Below are positions 42,312 through 50,225 of a stretch of DNA of 64,000 nt, in pieces; position 1 is the first letter of the stretch, and each line of letters starts with the position of its first letter. The position numbers and the translations under genes were made by a program. The notes under the pieces are model-generated. The model saw only the letters and a list, made by a program, of their open reading frames with translations, was not told where the DNA came from and ran no database searches. Source of the stretch: Streptomyces sp. NBC_00094 (GTDB taxonomy: Bacteria > Actinomycetota > Actinomycetes > Streptomycetales > Streptomycetaceae); contig NZ_JAPEMB010000001.1 in NCBI RefSeq assembly GCF_026343125.1, positions 3,725,501 through 3,789,500 of the forward strand, given 5' to 3'.

Positions 42312-43511
42312 CTACAGCGCGCAGGCCTGGGTGTCGACCTGCTGGGTGGCGGTCCTGCCGCGCTCGATGTCCTCGCGGATCTCGTCGACCGTCAGCGCGT
42401 AGCCGGTGTTCACGTCGTCGAGGGAGCGGGCGAAGATCACGCCGGACACCTCGCCGTCCTCGGTGAGGAGCGGGCCGCCGGAGTTGCCCTGGCGGACCGT
42501 CGCGTACAGCGAGTACACGTCCCTGCGCACCTCGTCGCGCTGGTAGATGTCGGGGCCCTTGGCGCTGATACGGCCCCTGACGCGCGCCGACCGCACGTCG
42601 TACGAGCCGTTCTCCGGGAATCCGGCGATGATCGCGCCGTCCCCGCTGTGGGCGTCCTCGTCGGTGAAGTTCAGGGGCGCGGCCTTGAGGCCCGGCACGT
42701 CCAGGACGGCGATGTCGCGCTGCCAGTCGTAGAGGACGACCTTGGCGTCGTAGAGCTTGCCCTCGCCGCCTATCTGGACGGTCGGTTCGTCGACCCCTCC
42801 GACGACATGGGCGTTGGTCATGATCCGGCGGTCGTCGAAGACGAAGCCGGTGCCTTCGAGGACCTTGCCGCAGCTCTGCGCGGTGCCGACGACCTTCACG
42901 ATGGAGCGCTGGGCGCGGGCGGCGACGGGGCTGTCGGCGAGCGCCGGATCGGGCGGTGTGACCTGGGTGATCGGCTCGTTGGTGAAGGGGCTGAAGACCG
43001 GCGGGAAGCCGCTGCGGGCCAGCGTGGAGCTGAAGTCGTCGAACCAGCGGGACGCCTGATCGGGCATCACCTGCTCCACCCCGAGCAGGACCTTGGAGTT
43101 GCGCACCTCCTTGCCCAGCGTGGGCAGCGAGGTACGGGCGAGCGCGGAGCCGATGAGCCAGGCCACGAGCAGCATCGCGACGACGTTGACCAGCGCGCCG
43201 CCGGTGGCGTCCAGGGCGCGCACCGGTGACCACGTGATGTGCCGGCGCAGCTTGTTGCCGAGGTGGGTGGTGAACGCCTGGCCCACGGAGGCGCAGACGA
43301 TGACCACCATCACGAAGACGATCGTCGCCGTGGTCGAGACCTCGCTGTTGTCGGTCAGCTGGTCCCAGAGGATCGGGAGCAGCAGAACGGCGACGAGACC
43401 GCCGCCGAGGAACCCGACCACCGACAGGATGCCGACCACGAATCCCTGGCGATAACCGATGACGGCGAACCACACGGCGGCGAGCAGCAACAAGATGTCC
43501 AGCACGTTCAC
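42312..43511 (-). CDS. MarP-like membrane serine protease (CvpA domain plus trypsin fold)
   Basis: A 399-residue protein. The N-terminal CvpA/colicin V-type domain has four membrane helices (residues about 1-130), followed by a periplasm-facing chymotrypsin-like protease. The catalytic triad is His235 (TNAHVVGG), Asp266 (RDIAVLD) and Ser344 (RQGNSGGP). The layout equals M. tuberculosis MarP (Rv3671c), needed for acid resistance through cell-wall hydrolase activation. The C-terminal cysteine near the end may pair with one at the start of the protease domain, as in MarP. The NUDIX gene lies upstream on the same strand. Confidence 0.92.
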   Translation of the reverse strand: MNVLDILLLLAAVWFAVIGYRQGFVVGILSVVGFLGGGLVAVLLLPILWDQLTDNSEVSTTATIVFVMVVIVCASVGQAFTTHLGNKLRRHITWSPVRALDATGGALVNVVAMLLVAWLIGSALARTSLPTLGKEVRNSKVLLGVEQVMPDQASRWFDDFSSTLARSGFPPVFSPFTNEPITQVTPPDPALADSPVAARAQRSIVKVVGTAQSCGKVLEGTGFVFDDRRIMTNAHVVGGVDEPTVQIGGEGKLYDAKVVLYDWQRDIAVLDVPGLKAAPLNFTDEDAHSGDGAIIAGFPENGSYDVRSARVRGRISAKGPDIYQRDEVRRDVYSLYATVRQGNSGGPLLTEDGEVSGVIFARSLDDVNTGYALTVDEIREDIERGRTATQQVDTQACAL

Positions 43512-43556
43512 CGTCGATAGCCTCGCAAATTCGTTTCGGTCGCCGAGGTCAGCCTG

Positions 43557-44333
43557 TCATGAGCGCCAGTCGAGTGGGACCTGCTTGGCCCGGTCCCAGG
43601 GGCGCTCCCAGCCGGCGTAATGCAGTAGCCGGTCGATCACTCCGGCGGTAAAACCCCAGACCAGCGCGGACTGGACCAGGAACGCGGGGCCCTGGTGGCC
43701 GCTCGGGTGGACGGTCGTCGCGCGGTTGGCGGGATCCGTGAGATCCGCCACGGGAACCGTGAAGACGCGGGCGGTCTCGCCGGGGTCGACGGCTCCCACG
43801 GGGCTCGGGGCCCGCCACCAGCCGAGGACCGGGGTGACGACGAAGCCGCTGACGGGGATGTAGAGCTGCGGCAGTACGCCGAACACCTGGACGCCCGCCG
43901 GGTCGAGCCCGGTCTCCTCCTGGGCCTCTCGCAGGGCGGCGCGCACCAGACCGCCGTCCTCCGGAGCGCCGTCCTCCGGGTCGAGGGCACCGCCCGGGAA
44001 GGAGGGCTGCCCGGCGTGCGACCGGAGGCTGCCGGCGCGCTCCATGAGCAGCAGCTCGGGTCCGCGGTCGCCCTCGCCGAAGAGGACGAGGACGGCGGAC
44101 TGACGGCCGGCCCCGCTCGCGGGCGGCAGGAACCGGCTCAGCTGCTCGGGCGCGACCGTGCGGGCGGCCCGGTCGACGGGTTCGAGCCAGGACGGCAGCC
44201 CGGCCCGGTCGAGCAGACCACCGGTACCGGGGCCGTGGCCGGGGTTACGGCCGGTGCCGGAGCCGGGGCTACGGCCGTGGCCAGGGCTGCGACCGTGGCC
44301 GGCATCGTGGATGTCTTCGTCAGTGCGCGTCAT
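43557..44333 (-). CDS. NUDIX hydrolase, CoA pyrophosphatase-like
   Basis: A 258-residue protein. A low-complexity Gly/His/Arg/Ser/Pro leader with repeated GHGRSPG precedes the NUDIX fold. The CoA-specific motif RSHAGQPSFPGGALDPEDG leads into the NUDIX box, which ends in REAQEETGL and carries a short extra loop (GAPEDGG). The family cleaves CoA and its derivatives to 4'-phosphopantetheine. The start is the ATG giving MTRTDEDIHD. From memory the M. tuberculosis counterpart Rv3672c is also beside marP and nth, so the order is conserved. Confidence 0.88.
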   Translation of the reverse strand: MTRTDEDIHDAGHGRSPGHGRSPGSGTGRNPGHGPGTGGLLDRAGLPSWLEPVDRAARTVAPEQLSRFLPPASGAGRQSAVLVLFGEGDRGPELLLMERAGSLRSHAGQPSFPGGALDPEDGAPEDGGLVRAALREAQEETGLDPAGVQVFGVLPQLYIPVSGFVVTPVLGWWRAPSPVGAVDPGETARVFTVPVADLTDPANRATTVHPSGHQGPAFLVQSALVWGFTAGVIDRLLHYAGWERPWDRAKQVPLDWRS

Positions 44334-44396
44334 AGGCACCCCGTGTTTCACAACGCGATCGATGGACGGGTTCGTTCCCCGCAGCTCGGTCCGGAA

Positions 44397-44455
44397 GCTC
44401 GGGCTCGGGCTCGGGCTCGGACTCGGACTCGGGCTCGGGCTCAGGCTCGGGCTCC
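44397..44455. repeat. GCTCGG hexamer microsatellite spanning the nth stop
   Basis: About ten units of GCTCGG, with ACTCGG variants and one GCTCAG. The GCTCAG unit supplies the nth stop codon (44441-44443). Copy-number change would alter the nth C-terminus or move its stop. Confidence 0.9.
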
Positions 44456-45538
44456 GCCGCTCGCGCCCAGCGGGGGCGCGGGGCGGCCCGGGTAGCCGGG
44501 CGGCGGGTCGAGCCGCTGGCCGGGGAATCCGCCCATCTCGTACTTCAGCAGCTTCCGCGCCTTCTCCGGGTCCGTCTCGCCCTCGCCGTACGAGGGGCAG
44601 AGGTGGGTGATCGGGCAGGCGCCGCAGGCGGGCTTGCGGGCGTGGCAGATCCGGCGGCCGTGGAAGATCACCCGGTGCGAGAGCATGGTCCACTCGCTCT
44701 TCGGGAAGATCTCGGCGATCTCCGCCTCGATCTTGACCGGGTCCTCCTGCTCGGTCCACTTCCAGCGCCGGACCAGGCGCATGAAGTGGGTGTCGACGGT
44801 GATGCCGGGGACCCCGAAGGCGTTGCCGAGGACGACGAACGCGGTCTTGCGGCCGACGCCGGGGAGCTTGACCAGGTCCTCCAGGCGGCCGGGGACCTCG
44901 CCGCCGAAGTCGTCCCTGAGGGAGGCGGCGAGGCCCATGATCGACTTGGTCTTGGCCCGGAAGAAGCCGGTCGGGCGGATCAGCTCCTCGACCTCCTCCG
45001 GTACGGCGGCGGCGAGGTCCTCGGGCGTGGGGTACTTCGCGAAGAGGGCGGGGGTGGTCTGGTTGACCCGCAGGTCGGTGGTCTGCGCGGAGAGGACCGT
45101 GGCGACGAGCAGCTCGAAGGGGTTCCGGAAGTCGAGCTCCGGATGGGCGTACGGGAAGACCTCGGCCAGCTCGCGGTTGATCTTCCGCGCCCGCCGGATC
45201 ATGGCGAGCCGCGACTCGGGCTTGGCGGCCTTCACCACCGTCACGGAGGCGGCCGACTTCGCGACCTTCGCGGGCGCCATCGACTTCGCCGATTTCACGG
45301 CCTTCGCGGGCGGCGCGGCCTTCGCGGCCTTCGCCGGCTTCACAGCCTTCGCCGGAGCGGCCGCCTCGCCGTCGACCCTGCCCGTCTTGGCGGTTTTGAC
45401 CGGCTCCACGACCCCCGCAATCTTCCGAATTGGGGCTTTTGCCCGCTTCGACACGCCGTGTTCGCCCACGGCGGAATTACCTTCGGCTGACACTCTTCCA
45501 GCCCCCTTGGCCTGCGCTCTCACCGGCGAGTTGGACAC
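44441..45538 (-). CDS. nth: Endonuclease III with Ala/Lys-rich N-terminal tail
   Basis: A 365-residue base-excision repair glycosylase/AP lyase for oxidised pyrimidines. The helix-hairpin-helix and catalytic Lys are in LPGVGRKTAFVVLG, the catalytic Asp in ITVDTHFMRLVRR, and the 4Fe-4S cluster cysteines follow C-x6-C-x2-C-x5-C (CHARKPACGACPITHLC). The first ~115 residues are an extension rich in Ala, Lys and Pro (AKAVKPAKAAKAAPPAKAVK), resembling histone H1 tails and absent from E. coli Nth (211 residues). It may improve DNA binding. The family core starts near AMIRRARKINREL; a later start would remove the tail. Confidence 0.93.
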   Translation of the reverse strand: MSNSPVRAQAKGAGRVSAEGNSAVGEHGVSKRAKAPIRKIAGVVEPVKTAKTGRVDGEAAAPAKAVKPAKAAKAAPPAKAVKSAKSMAPAKVAKSAASVTVVKAAKPESRLAMIRRARKINRELAEVFPYAHPELDFRNPFELLVATVLSAQTTDLRVNQTTPALFAKYPTPEDLAAAVPEEVEELIRPTGFFRAKTKSIMGLAASLRDDFGGEVPGRLEDLVKLPGVGRKTAFVVLGNAFGVPGITVDTHFMRLVRRWKWTEQEDPVKIEAEIAEIFPKSEWTMLSHRVIFHGRRICHARKPACGACPITHLCPSYGEGETDPEKARKLLKYEMGGFPGQRLDPPPGYPGRPAPPLGASGGARA

Positions 45539-45645
45539 CCGGCCAGCCTAGGGGCCACTGCTGACATCCGCCTTGGGCATGGCCGATCGGACCCCAATCG
45601 GGCCCCTGCCGTACGGACCGGTAGCCAAGTGCGTCAAACTTGTTG

Positions 45646-45659
45646 TGATTGATCGCACT
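45646..45659 (+). promoter_or_regulatory. Crp-type operator in the nth-crp divergent region
   Basis: GTGATTGATCGCAC fits the GTG-N8-CAC core of Crp/Rv3676-family sites (TGTGAN6TCACA type). It lies 66 bases before the crp start and 107 bases from the divergent nth start, so autoregulation is likely. Confidence 0.6.
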
Positions 45660-45724
45660 GTTTTGTGCGTCCGGCATCATGGGACCCAGGTCCTTTGAGC
45701 AGGTCGACAGTATGGAGAGAACTC

Positions 45725-46399
45725 GTGGACGACGTTCTGCGGCGCGCCCCGCTCTTCGCGGCGCTCGATGACGAGCAGGCCGCCGAGCTGCGCGCCTCGA
45801 TGAGTGAGGCGACGCTCGCCCGTGGCGACGCGCTGTTCCACGAGGGCGATCCCGGTGACCGCCTGTACGTGGTCACCGAGGGCAAGGTGAAGCTGCACCG
45901 CACCTCCCCCGACGGCCGCGAGAACATGCTGGCGGTCCTCGGCCCCGGCGAGCTCATCGGTGAGCTGTCCCTCTTCGACCCGGGCCCGCGCACCGCGACC
46001 GCGACGGCGCTGACCGAGGTCAAGCTGCTCGGTCTGGGCCACGGCGACCTCCAGCCCTGGCTGAACGCCCGCCCCGAGGTGGCCACCGCGCTGCTCCGCG
46101 CGGTCGCCCGCCGGCTGCGCAAGACCAACGACCAGATGTCCGACCTGGTCTTCTCCGACGTGCCGGGCCGTGTCGCCCGTGCGCTCCTCGACCTGTCGCG
46201 CCGCTTCGGCGTGCAGTCGGAGGAGGGCATCCACGTCGTCCACGACCTCACCCAGGAGGAGCTGGCCCAGCTGGTCGGCGCCTCCCGCGAGACGGTCAAC
46301 AAGGCGCTCGCCGACTTCGCCCAGCGCGGCTGGCTGCGCCTGGAGGCCCGCGCCGTGATCCTGCTGGACGTGGAGCGCCTCGCGAAGCGCTCGCGGTAA
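45725..46399 (+). CDS. crp: cAMP receptor protein family regulator
   Basis: A 224-residue regulator. The cNMP-binding domain has GELIGELSLFDPGPRTATATA (phosphate-binding cassette), followed by a long dimerisation helix and a C-terminal HTH (LTQEELAQLVGASRETVNKALADFAQRGWL). It is nearly identical to my memory of S. coelicolor Crp, which governs germination and antibiotic production. The GTG start is set by GGAGAG 6 bases upstream and by the family N-terminus VDDVLRRAPLF. A Crp-type site upstream suggests autoregulation, and a strong hairpin follows. Confidence 0.96.
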   Translation: MDDVLRRAPLFAALDDEQAAELRASMSEATLARGDALFHEGDPGDRLYVVTEGKVKLHRTSPDGRENMLAVLGPGELIGELSLFDPGPRTATATALTEVKLLGLGHGDLQPWLNARPEVATALLRAVARRLRKTNDQMSDLVFSDVPGRVARALLDLSRRFGVQSEEGIHVVHDLTQEELAQLVGASRETVNKALADFAQRGWLRLEARAVILLDVERLAKRSR

Positions 46400-46414
46400 G
46401 CACCCTCGTACGCG

Positions 46415-46450
46415 AAAGGCCGCCCCGGTCGTCGGACCGGGGCGGCCTTT
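46415..46450. terminator. Bidirectional terminator between crp and the SPFH gene
   Basis: Perfect 16-bp arms (46415-46430 AAAGGCCGCCCCGGTC, and 46435-46450) with a 4-base loop. The AAA/TTT edges serve both convergent genes, and CGTACG flanks the hairpin on each side. Confidence 0.9.
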
Positions 46451-46468
46451 CCGTACGTCAGGGTGCGG

Positions 46469-47353
46469 TCAGCGCTTCGAGCCGTCCACGATCACCGGGG
46501 CCGAGCCACCGTTCCCGCAGGGCACGGTGTAGATCGCGTTCTTGGCCGCGGCCTCCTTGAACGCGTCGATGCACTGGTTCATGAGGACCTTGTCCGTCAG
46601 CGAGTTGTTGAGGATCTTGTTGGCGCGGGCGATGCCCTCCGCCTCGATCCGGCGCCGGTCGGACTCGGCCTGGGCGGTACGGGCGGCCTCAAGGGCGCGC
46701 TCGGTGGCCTGCTGCTGCTGGATCTTGCGGTCGATCTGGCCCTGGAGCGAGTCCGAGGGCTTCACGTTGCGCAGGTTCACCGTGGTCACGTCGATGCCTC
46801 GCGGGACAAGGCGCTCCTTGATCAGGGAGCCGATCTCGGCGTTGATCTTCTCGCGGTCGGAGGCGTACCCCTGCTCGCTCGTGTAGCGGGCGAAGACGTT
46901 GCGGACGATCTCCCGGCTGTCCGGGTAGACGAGCCGCTGCTGGATGGCGTCCTCGCTGCCCGCGAGCTTGTACAGCTCGACGGACTTGGACGGGACGACG
47001 GCCCACTTCACCGTCACCTCGGCGTACATCACGCCGCCCTGCGAGGAGCGGACCTCGACCACGTCCTTGTCGGAGAGGTTGAGGTCGACGGGGCGGGTGG
47101 AGAAGGTCGTGACGTCGGTGAACGGCGACTTCACGTGCATGCCCGAGGTCATGGGCGAGCCGACCTTGCCGAAGGCGACCGGAACACCGACCTCGTACGC
47201 GCTGATCACGTAGGTCATGCTGACGGCCAGCGAGAAGAGGCCGGCGACCACCGCGCCGACGGCGCCGAGCTTCAGCCCCGTCGAGTCCTGCGAGCGGGCG
47301 ACGAAGAAGAGCACCACTGCGGCGATGAGCAGCAGAATGGCGATGACGAACAC
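46469..47353 (-). CDS. SPFH/prohibitin-family membrane protein
   Basis: A 294-residue protein with two N-terminal hydrophobic segments (about 2-20 and 28-50), an SPFH domain (VGVPVAFGKVGSPMTSGMHVKSPF to VNLRNVKPSDSLQ) and a Glu/Ala/Gln coiled coil (IQQQQATERALEAARTAQAES). Such proteins form large oligomers in membrane microdomains and act as scaffolds for proteases or other complexes. GTG is the start, with GGGGGGAT upstream. No NfeD or FtsH partner is adjacent. Role inferred from family only. Confidence 0.88.
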   Translation of the reverse strand: MFVIAILLLIAAVVLFFVARSQDSTGLKLGAVGAVVAGLFSLAVSMTYVISAYEVGVPVAFGKVGSPMTSGMHVKSPFTDVTTFSTRPVDLNLSDKDVVEVRSSQGGVMYAEVTVKWAVVPSKSVELYKLAGSEDAIQQRLVYPDSREIVRNVFARYTSEQGYASDREKINAEIGSLIKERLVPRGIDVTTVNLRNVKPSDSLQGQIDRKIQQQQATERALEAARTAQAESDRRRIEAEGIARANKILNNSLTDKVLMNQCIDAFKEAAAKNAIYTVPCGNGGSAPVIVDGSKR

Positions 47354-47479
47354 GGGCGATCCCCCCGAAAGCTACGGCCAGAAGTAAGCGGAGCGTAAAG
47401 CACGGGTCAAGGACATCGAAGGGTCGGGGTCGGCCTCGGGACAGGATCGTGACGTCCCCGGAACCAGCTCCGCCCCGTA

Positions 47480-47571
47480 CTGCCCCGCCCTGCCCCGCCT
47501 GCCCCGCCTGCCCCGCCTGTCCCGAGCCGTCTACGCCAGGCCGCCCAGACCGCCCCGCCTACGCCAGGCCG
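47480..47571. repeat. CTGCCCCGCC repeats and a duplicated gene end
   Basis: Four to five 9-10-bp units of TGCCCCGCC (47480-47525) are followed by a 28-base-period duplication of CTACGCCAGGCCG (47531-47543 and 47559-47571). The second copy holds the stop and last codons (Gly-Leu-Ala-stop) of the metallo-hydrolase; the first copy repeats them past the stop. Confidence 0.75.
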
Positions 47572-48392
47572 CGCTCCCGCAGGTACTCGAGCTGCGCCCG
47601 TACGGACAGCTCGGCCGCCGGCCACAGCGAGCGGTCCACGTCCGCGTACACGTGCGCGACGACCTCCGCCGCCGTCCGGTGGCCGCTCTCGACCGCCGAC
47701 TCCACCTGGGCGAGCCTGTTCGCCCGGTGTGCCAGATAGAACTCCACGGCCCCCTGAGCGTCCTCCAGGACCGGCCCGTGCCCCGGCAGGACCGTGTGCA
47801 CGCCGTCGTCGACGGTGAGCGAGCGCAGCCGCCGCAGCGAGTCCAGGTAGTCGCCGAGCCGCCCGTCCGGATGCGCGACCATCGTCGTCCCGCGGCCCAG
47901 GATCGTGTCGCCCGTCAGCACCGCCCGGTCGGCGGGCAGATGGAAGGAGAGCGAGTCCGAGGTGTGCCCGGGCGTCGGGACGACCCGCAGCTCCAGGCCG
48001 CCGACCGACACCACCTCCCCCGCGCCGAGCCCCTCGTCGCCGAGCCGCAGCGCCGGGTCGAGGGACCGGACGGCGGTCCGGGTCAGCTCGGCGAACCGGC
48101 CTGCGCCCTCCGCGTGGTCCGGGTGGCCGTGGGTCAGCAGGGTGAGCGCGACCCGCTTGCCGAGCTTCTCGGCGGTCTCGACGACATGGCGCAGATGGCC
48201 CTCGTCGAGCGGGCCCGGGTCGACGACGACGGCGAGGTCGGAGCCGGGCTCGGACAGGAGCCAGGTGTTGGTGCCGTCGAGGGTCATCGCGGACGCGTTC
48301 GGGGCCAGGACGTTCACGGCGCGGGCGGTCGCCGGGCCGGAGACCACGAGCCCGCGCGGCTGCCCGGGCAGGGCGGCGGCGTCGCTCATCAC
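47559..48392 (-). CDS. Metallo-beta-lactamase fold hydrolase
   Basis: A 277-residue glyoxalase II/LACTB2-like enzyme. The metal motif is LLTHGHPDHAEG, and further ligands lie in VVPTPGHTSDSLSFHL, LTGDTILGRGTT and VLPGHGPVLEDA. A C-terminal winged-helix-like region (RLAQVESAVESGHRTAAEVVAHVYADV) is typical of LACTB2 relatives that cleave RNA or thioesters. GTG-ATG doublet start; GTGA overlaps the NUDIX stop, so the two are coupled. Substrate not known. Confidence 0.88.
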   Translation of the reverse strand: MMSDAAALPGQPRGLVVSGPATARAVNVLAPNASAMTLDGTNTWLLSEPGSDLAVVVDPGPLDEGHLRHVVETAEKLGKRVALTLLTHGHPDHAEGAGRFAELTRTAVRSLDPALRLGDEGLGAGEVVSVGGLELRVVPTPGHTSDSLSFHLPADRAVLTGDTILGRGTTMVAHPDGRLGDYLDSLRRLRSLTVDDGVHTVLPGHGPVLEDAQGAVEFYLAHRANRLAQVESAVESGHRTAAEVVAHVYADVDRSLWPAAELSVRAQLEYLRERGLA

Positions 48393-49270
48393 GCGCCCCC
48401 GGCCGGGATGATCTTGGTGAACTCCTCGTGCCCCGGCCAGCTCAGGACCAGCTCGTCACCCTCCAGGCGCGCCTGCGCGAGCACGGGGGTCATGTCCTGG
48501 GCCCCGGCCGCCTCCAGCGCCTCGGCGGCCGTGCCGTACGGCTCCAGGGCCCGCAGGGTCGAGATCGTCGGCGGCATCATCGTCAGCTCGCCCCGGTCGT
48601 ACCCGGCCGCGGCATCCGCCGGGCGGATCCAGACCGTACGGTCCGCCTCCGTGGAGGCGTTCCGGGTGCGCTGCCCGGCCGGGAGGGCGGCCACGAAGAA
48701 CCACGTGTCGTACCGCCGCTGCTCGAACTCCGGGGTGATCCAGCGCGCCCACGCGCCGAGCAGGTCCGAGCGCAGGACGAGCCCGCGCCGGTCGAGGAAG
48801 TCGGCGAAGGACAGCTCCCGGGCGACGAGCGCCTCCCGGTCCCGCTCCCAGTCCTCGCCCGTGGTGTCGCCGACCACGGTCTCCGCGGTCTCCCCGGCGA
48901 GCAGGACGCCCGCCTCCTCGTACGTCTCGCGTACGGCGGCGCAGACGACGGCCTGGGCCTGGGCGGCGTCACCCTCGTCGAACCCGAGGCGCGCGGCCCA
49001 CACGGCGAGGGAGGGCCCGGCCCAGCGCACCGGCTGCTCGTCACGCGGGTCGACCCCACCACCGGGGTAGGCGTACGCGCCGCCCGCGAAGGCCATCGAG
49101 GCGCGACGGCGCAGCATGTGGACGTCGGGGCCCGCGGCCCCGTCCCGCAGGAGGAGGACGGTGGCGGCGCGGCGGGGGCTCACCGGGGTGAGCTCGCCCG
49201 CGGCGAGGGCCCGGATGCGGTCGGGCCATTCCGGCGGGTACCACTGACCGTTCGGCTGAGCATTCGACAT
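48389..49270 (-). CDS. NUDIX hydrolase (long form)
   Basis: A 293-residue protein. It begins WYPPEWPDRIRALAAGELTPV and has the NUDIX-type elements AYAYPGGGVDPRD and VCAAVRETYEEAGVLL, with a long helical insertion before and after the box. This layout is like NUDT19/CoA-diphosphatase relatives in actinobacteria. The exact nucleotide substrate cannot be named. It is translationally coupled to the metallo-hydrolase downstream. Confidence 0.85.
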   Translation of the reverse strand: MSNAQPNGQWYPPEWPDRIRALAAGELTPVSPRRAATVLLLRDGAAGPDVHMLRRRASMAFAGGAYAYPGGGVDPRDEQPVRWAGPSLAVWAARLGFDEGDAAQAQAVVCAAVRETYEEAGVLLAGETAETVVGDTTGEDWERDREALVARELSFADFLDRRGLVLRSDLLGAWARWITPEFEQRRYDTWFFVAALPAGQRTRNASTEADRTVWIRPADAAAGYDRGELTMMPPTISTLRALEPYGTAAEALEAAGAQDMTPVLAQARLEGDELVLSWPGHEEFTKIIPAGGA

Positions 49271-49473
49271 GGGCGGATGCTATGCGCAAGCACCGAAATG
49301 CACGAGGGCCGGTCGGCGCGACGGCACGACGACGGGCGCGACGGCACGGCGCCACAGCGGCCGACGCGACAGCGGCCGACGCGACGGGCCCGACGCCATG
49401 ACGGCGACCGCGACAGCCCGACGCCACGACAGCGAGCACAGCGCCCCCACGCCACGGCAGCGGCCGACGCACG
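49271..49473. other. Low-complexity ACGGC/GACGC-rich gap
   Basis: Between the NUDIX start and the RidA terminator lie about 200 bases of imperfect GACGCGACAGCGGCC and ACGCCACGACAGC-type repeats. No gene is supported here. The NUDIX promoter must lie within it. Confidence 0.45.
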
Positions 49474-49508
49474 AGAGCCGGCCCCCTCGCCCTGAGGGGA
49501 CCGGCTCT
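49474..49508 (-). terminator. Terminator after the RidA gene
   Basis: Fifteen-base arms (49474-49488 AGAGCCGGCCCCCTC and 49494-49508) pair with one mismatch around a 5-base loop, 19 bases past the RidA stop. Confidence 0.8.
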
Positions 49509-49526
49509 TCACGGAATGACGGGAGG

Positions 49527-49997
49527 TCAGGCCTCGACGAGCTCCACCTGGACCTCGACCTCGACCGGCGCGTCGAGCGGCAGCACGGCCACGCCGACGG
49601 CGCTGCGCGCGTGCACGCCCTTGTCCCCGAGGACCGCGCCGAGCAGCTCGCTGGCGCCGTTGATGACACCCGGCTGCCCGGTGAAGTCGGAGGCGGAGGC
49701 GACGAAGCCGACGACCTTCACGACCCGCTTGATCCGGTCCAGGTCACCCGCGACCGACTTCACGGCCGCGAGCGCGTTCAGCGCGCAGGTGGCCGCGAGC
49801 TGCTTGGCCTCCTCGGCGGTGACCTCGTCGCCGACCTTGCCGGTCACCGAGAGCTTGCCCGCGACCATCGGAAGCTGGCCCGAGGTGTAGACGTACACGC
49901 CCGACTGCACGGCCGGCTGGTAGGCGGCCAGCGGCGGCACGACCTCCGGCAGGGTCAGTCCGAGCTCGGCGAGCCTCGCCTCGACGGCCCCGCTCAC
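49527..49997 (-). CDS. RidA/YjgF-family protein (enamine/imine deaminase-like)
   Basis: A 156-residue protein. It has the RidA pattern (YTSGQLPMVAGKLSVTGKVG, then AEEAKQLAATCALNALAAVKSV, then VAVLPLDAPVEVEVQVELV). The catalytic arginine in the R-x-x-V/A-G-V-A motif is present as HARSAVGVAVLP. The family deaminates reactive enamines made by PLP enzymes. GTG overlaps the DUF4177-like stop (GTGA). Confidence 0.88.
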   Translation of the reverse strand: MSGAVEARLAELGLTLPEVVPPLAAYQPAVQSGVYVYTSGQLPMVAGKLSVTGKVGDEVTAEEAKQLAATCALNALAAVKSVAGDLDRIKRVVKVVGFVASASDFTGQPGVINGASELLGAVLGDKGVHARSAVGVAVLPLDAPVEVEVQVELVEA

Positions 49998-50152
49998 GAC
50001 TTGGCCCGCTTCAGGTAGGCCACGAGCTGCTCGGGGTTGTTCGGCCCGGGCACGACCTGGACGAGCTCCCAGCCGTCCTCGCCCCAGGTGTCCAGAATCT
50101 GCTTCGTCGCGTGCACCAGAAGCGGCACGGTGACGTACTCCCACTTGGTCAT
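49994..50152 (-). CDS. DUF4177-like small protein
   Basis: A 52-residue protein starting MTKWEYVTVPLLVHATKQIL with a central WGEDGWELVQVVPGPN turn. This is the usual size and motif of small DUF4177-type proteins next to ridA in Streptomyces. It is coupled to ridA and divergent from the ArsA-like pair. Function unknown. Confidence 0.8.
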   Translation of the reverse strand: MTKWEYVTVPLLVHATKQILDTWGEDGWELVQVVPGPNNPEQLVAYLKRAKS

Positions 50153-50187
50153 GGAGCCGACTGTATCCGCTGCCGCGGGGCGGCCTC

Positions 50188-50218
50188 TTGATTGGGCGCC
50201 GCCGCCAGTGGTTAGGCT
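50188..50218 (+). promoter_or_regulatory. Putative promoter of the ArsA-like pair, leaderless type
   Basis: TTGATT (50188-50193) and TAGGCT (50213-50218) are 19 bases apart. The -10 lies 7 bases before GTG 50226 and no ribosome site is seen, which fits a leaderless mRNA. Confidence 0.5.
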
Positions 50219-50225
50219 CGACAGC

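Noticed and set aside
44397..44455. Possible CRISPR-like or structured array of hexamers
   Set aside because: Units are 6 bp without spacers; a simple microsatellite.
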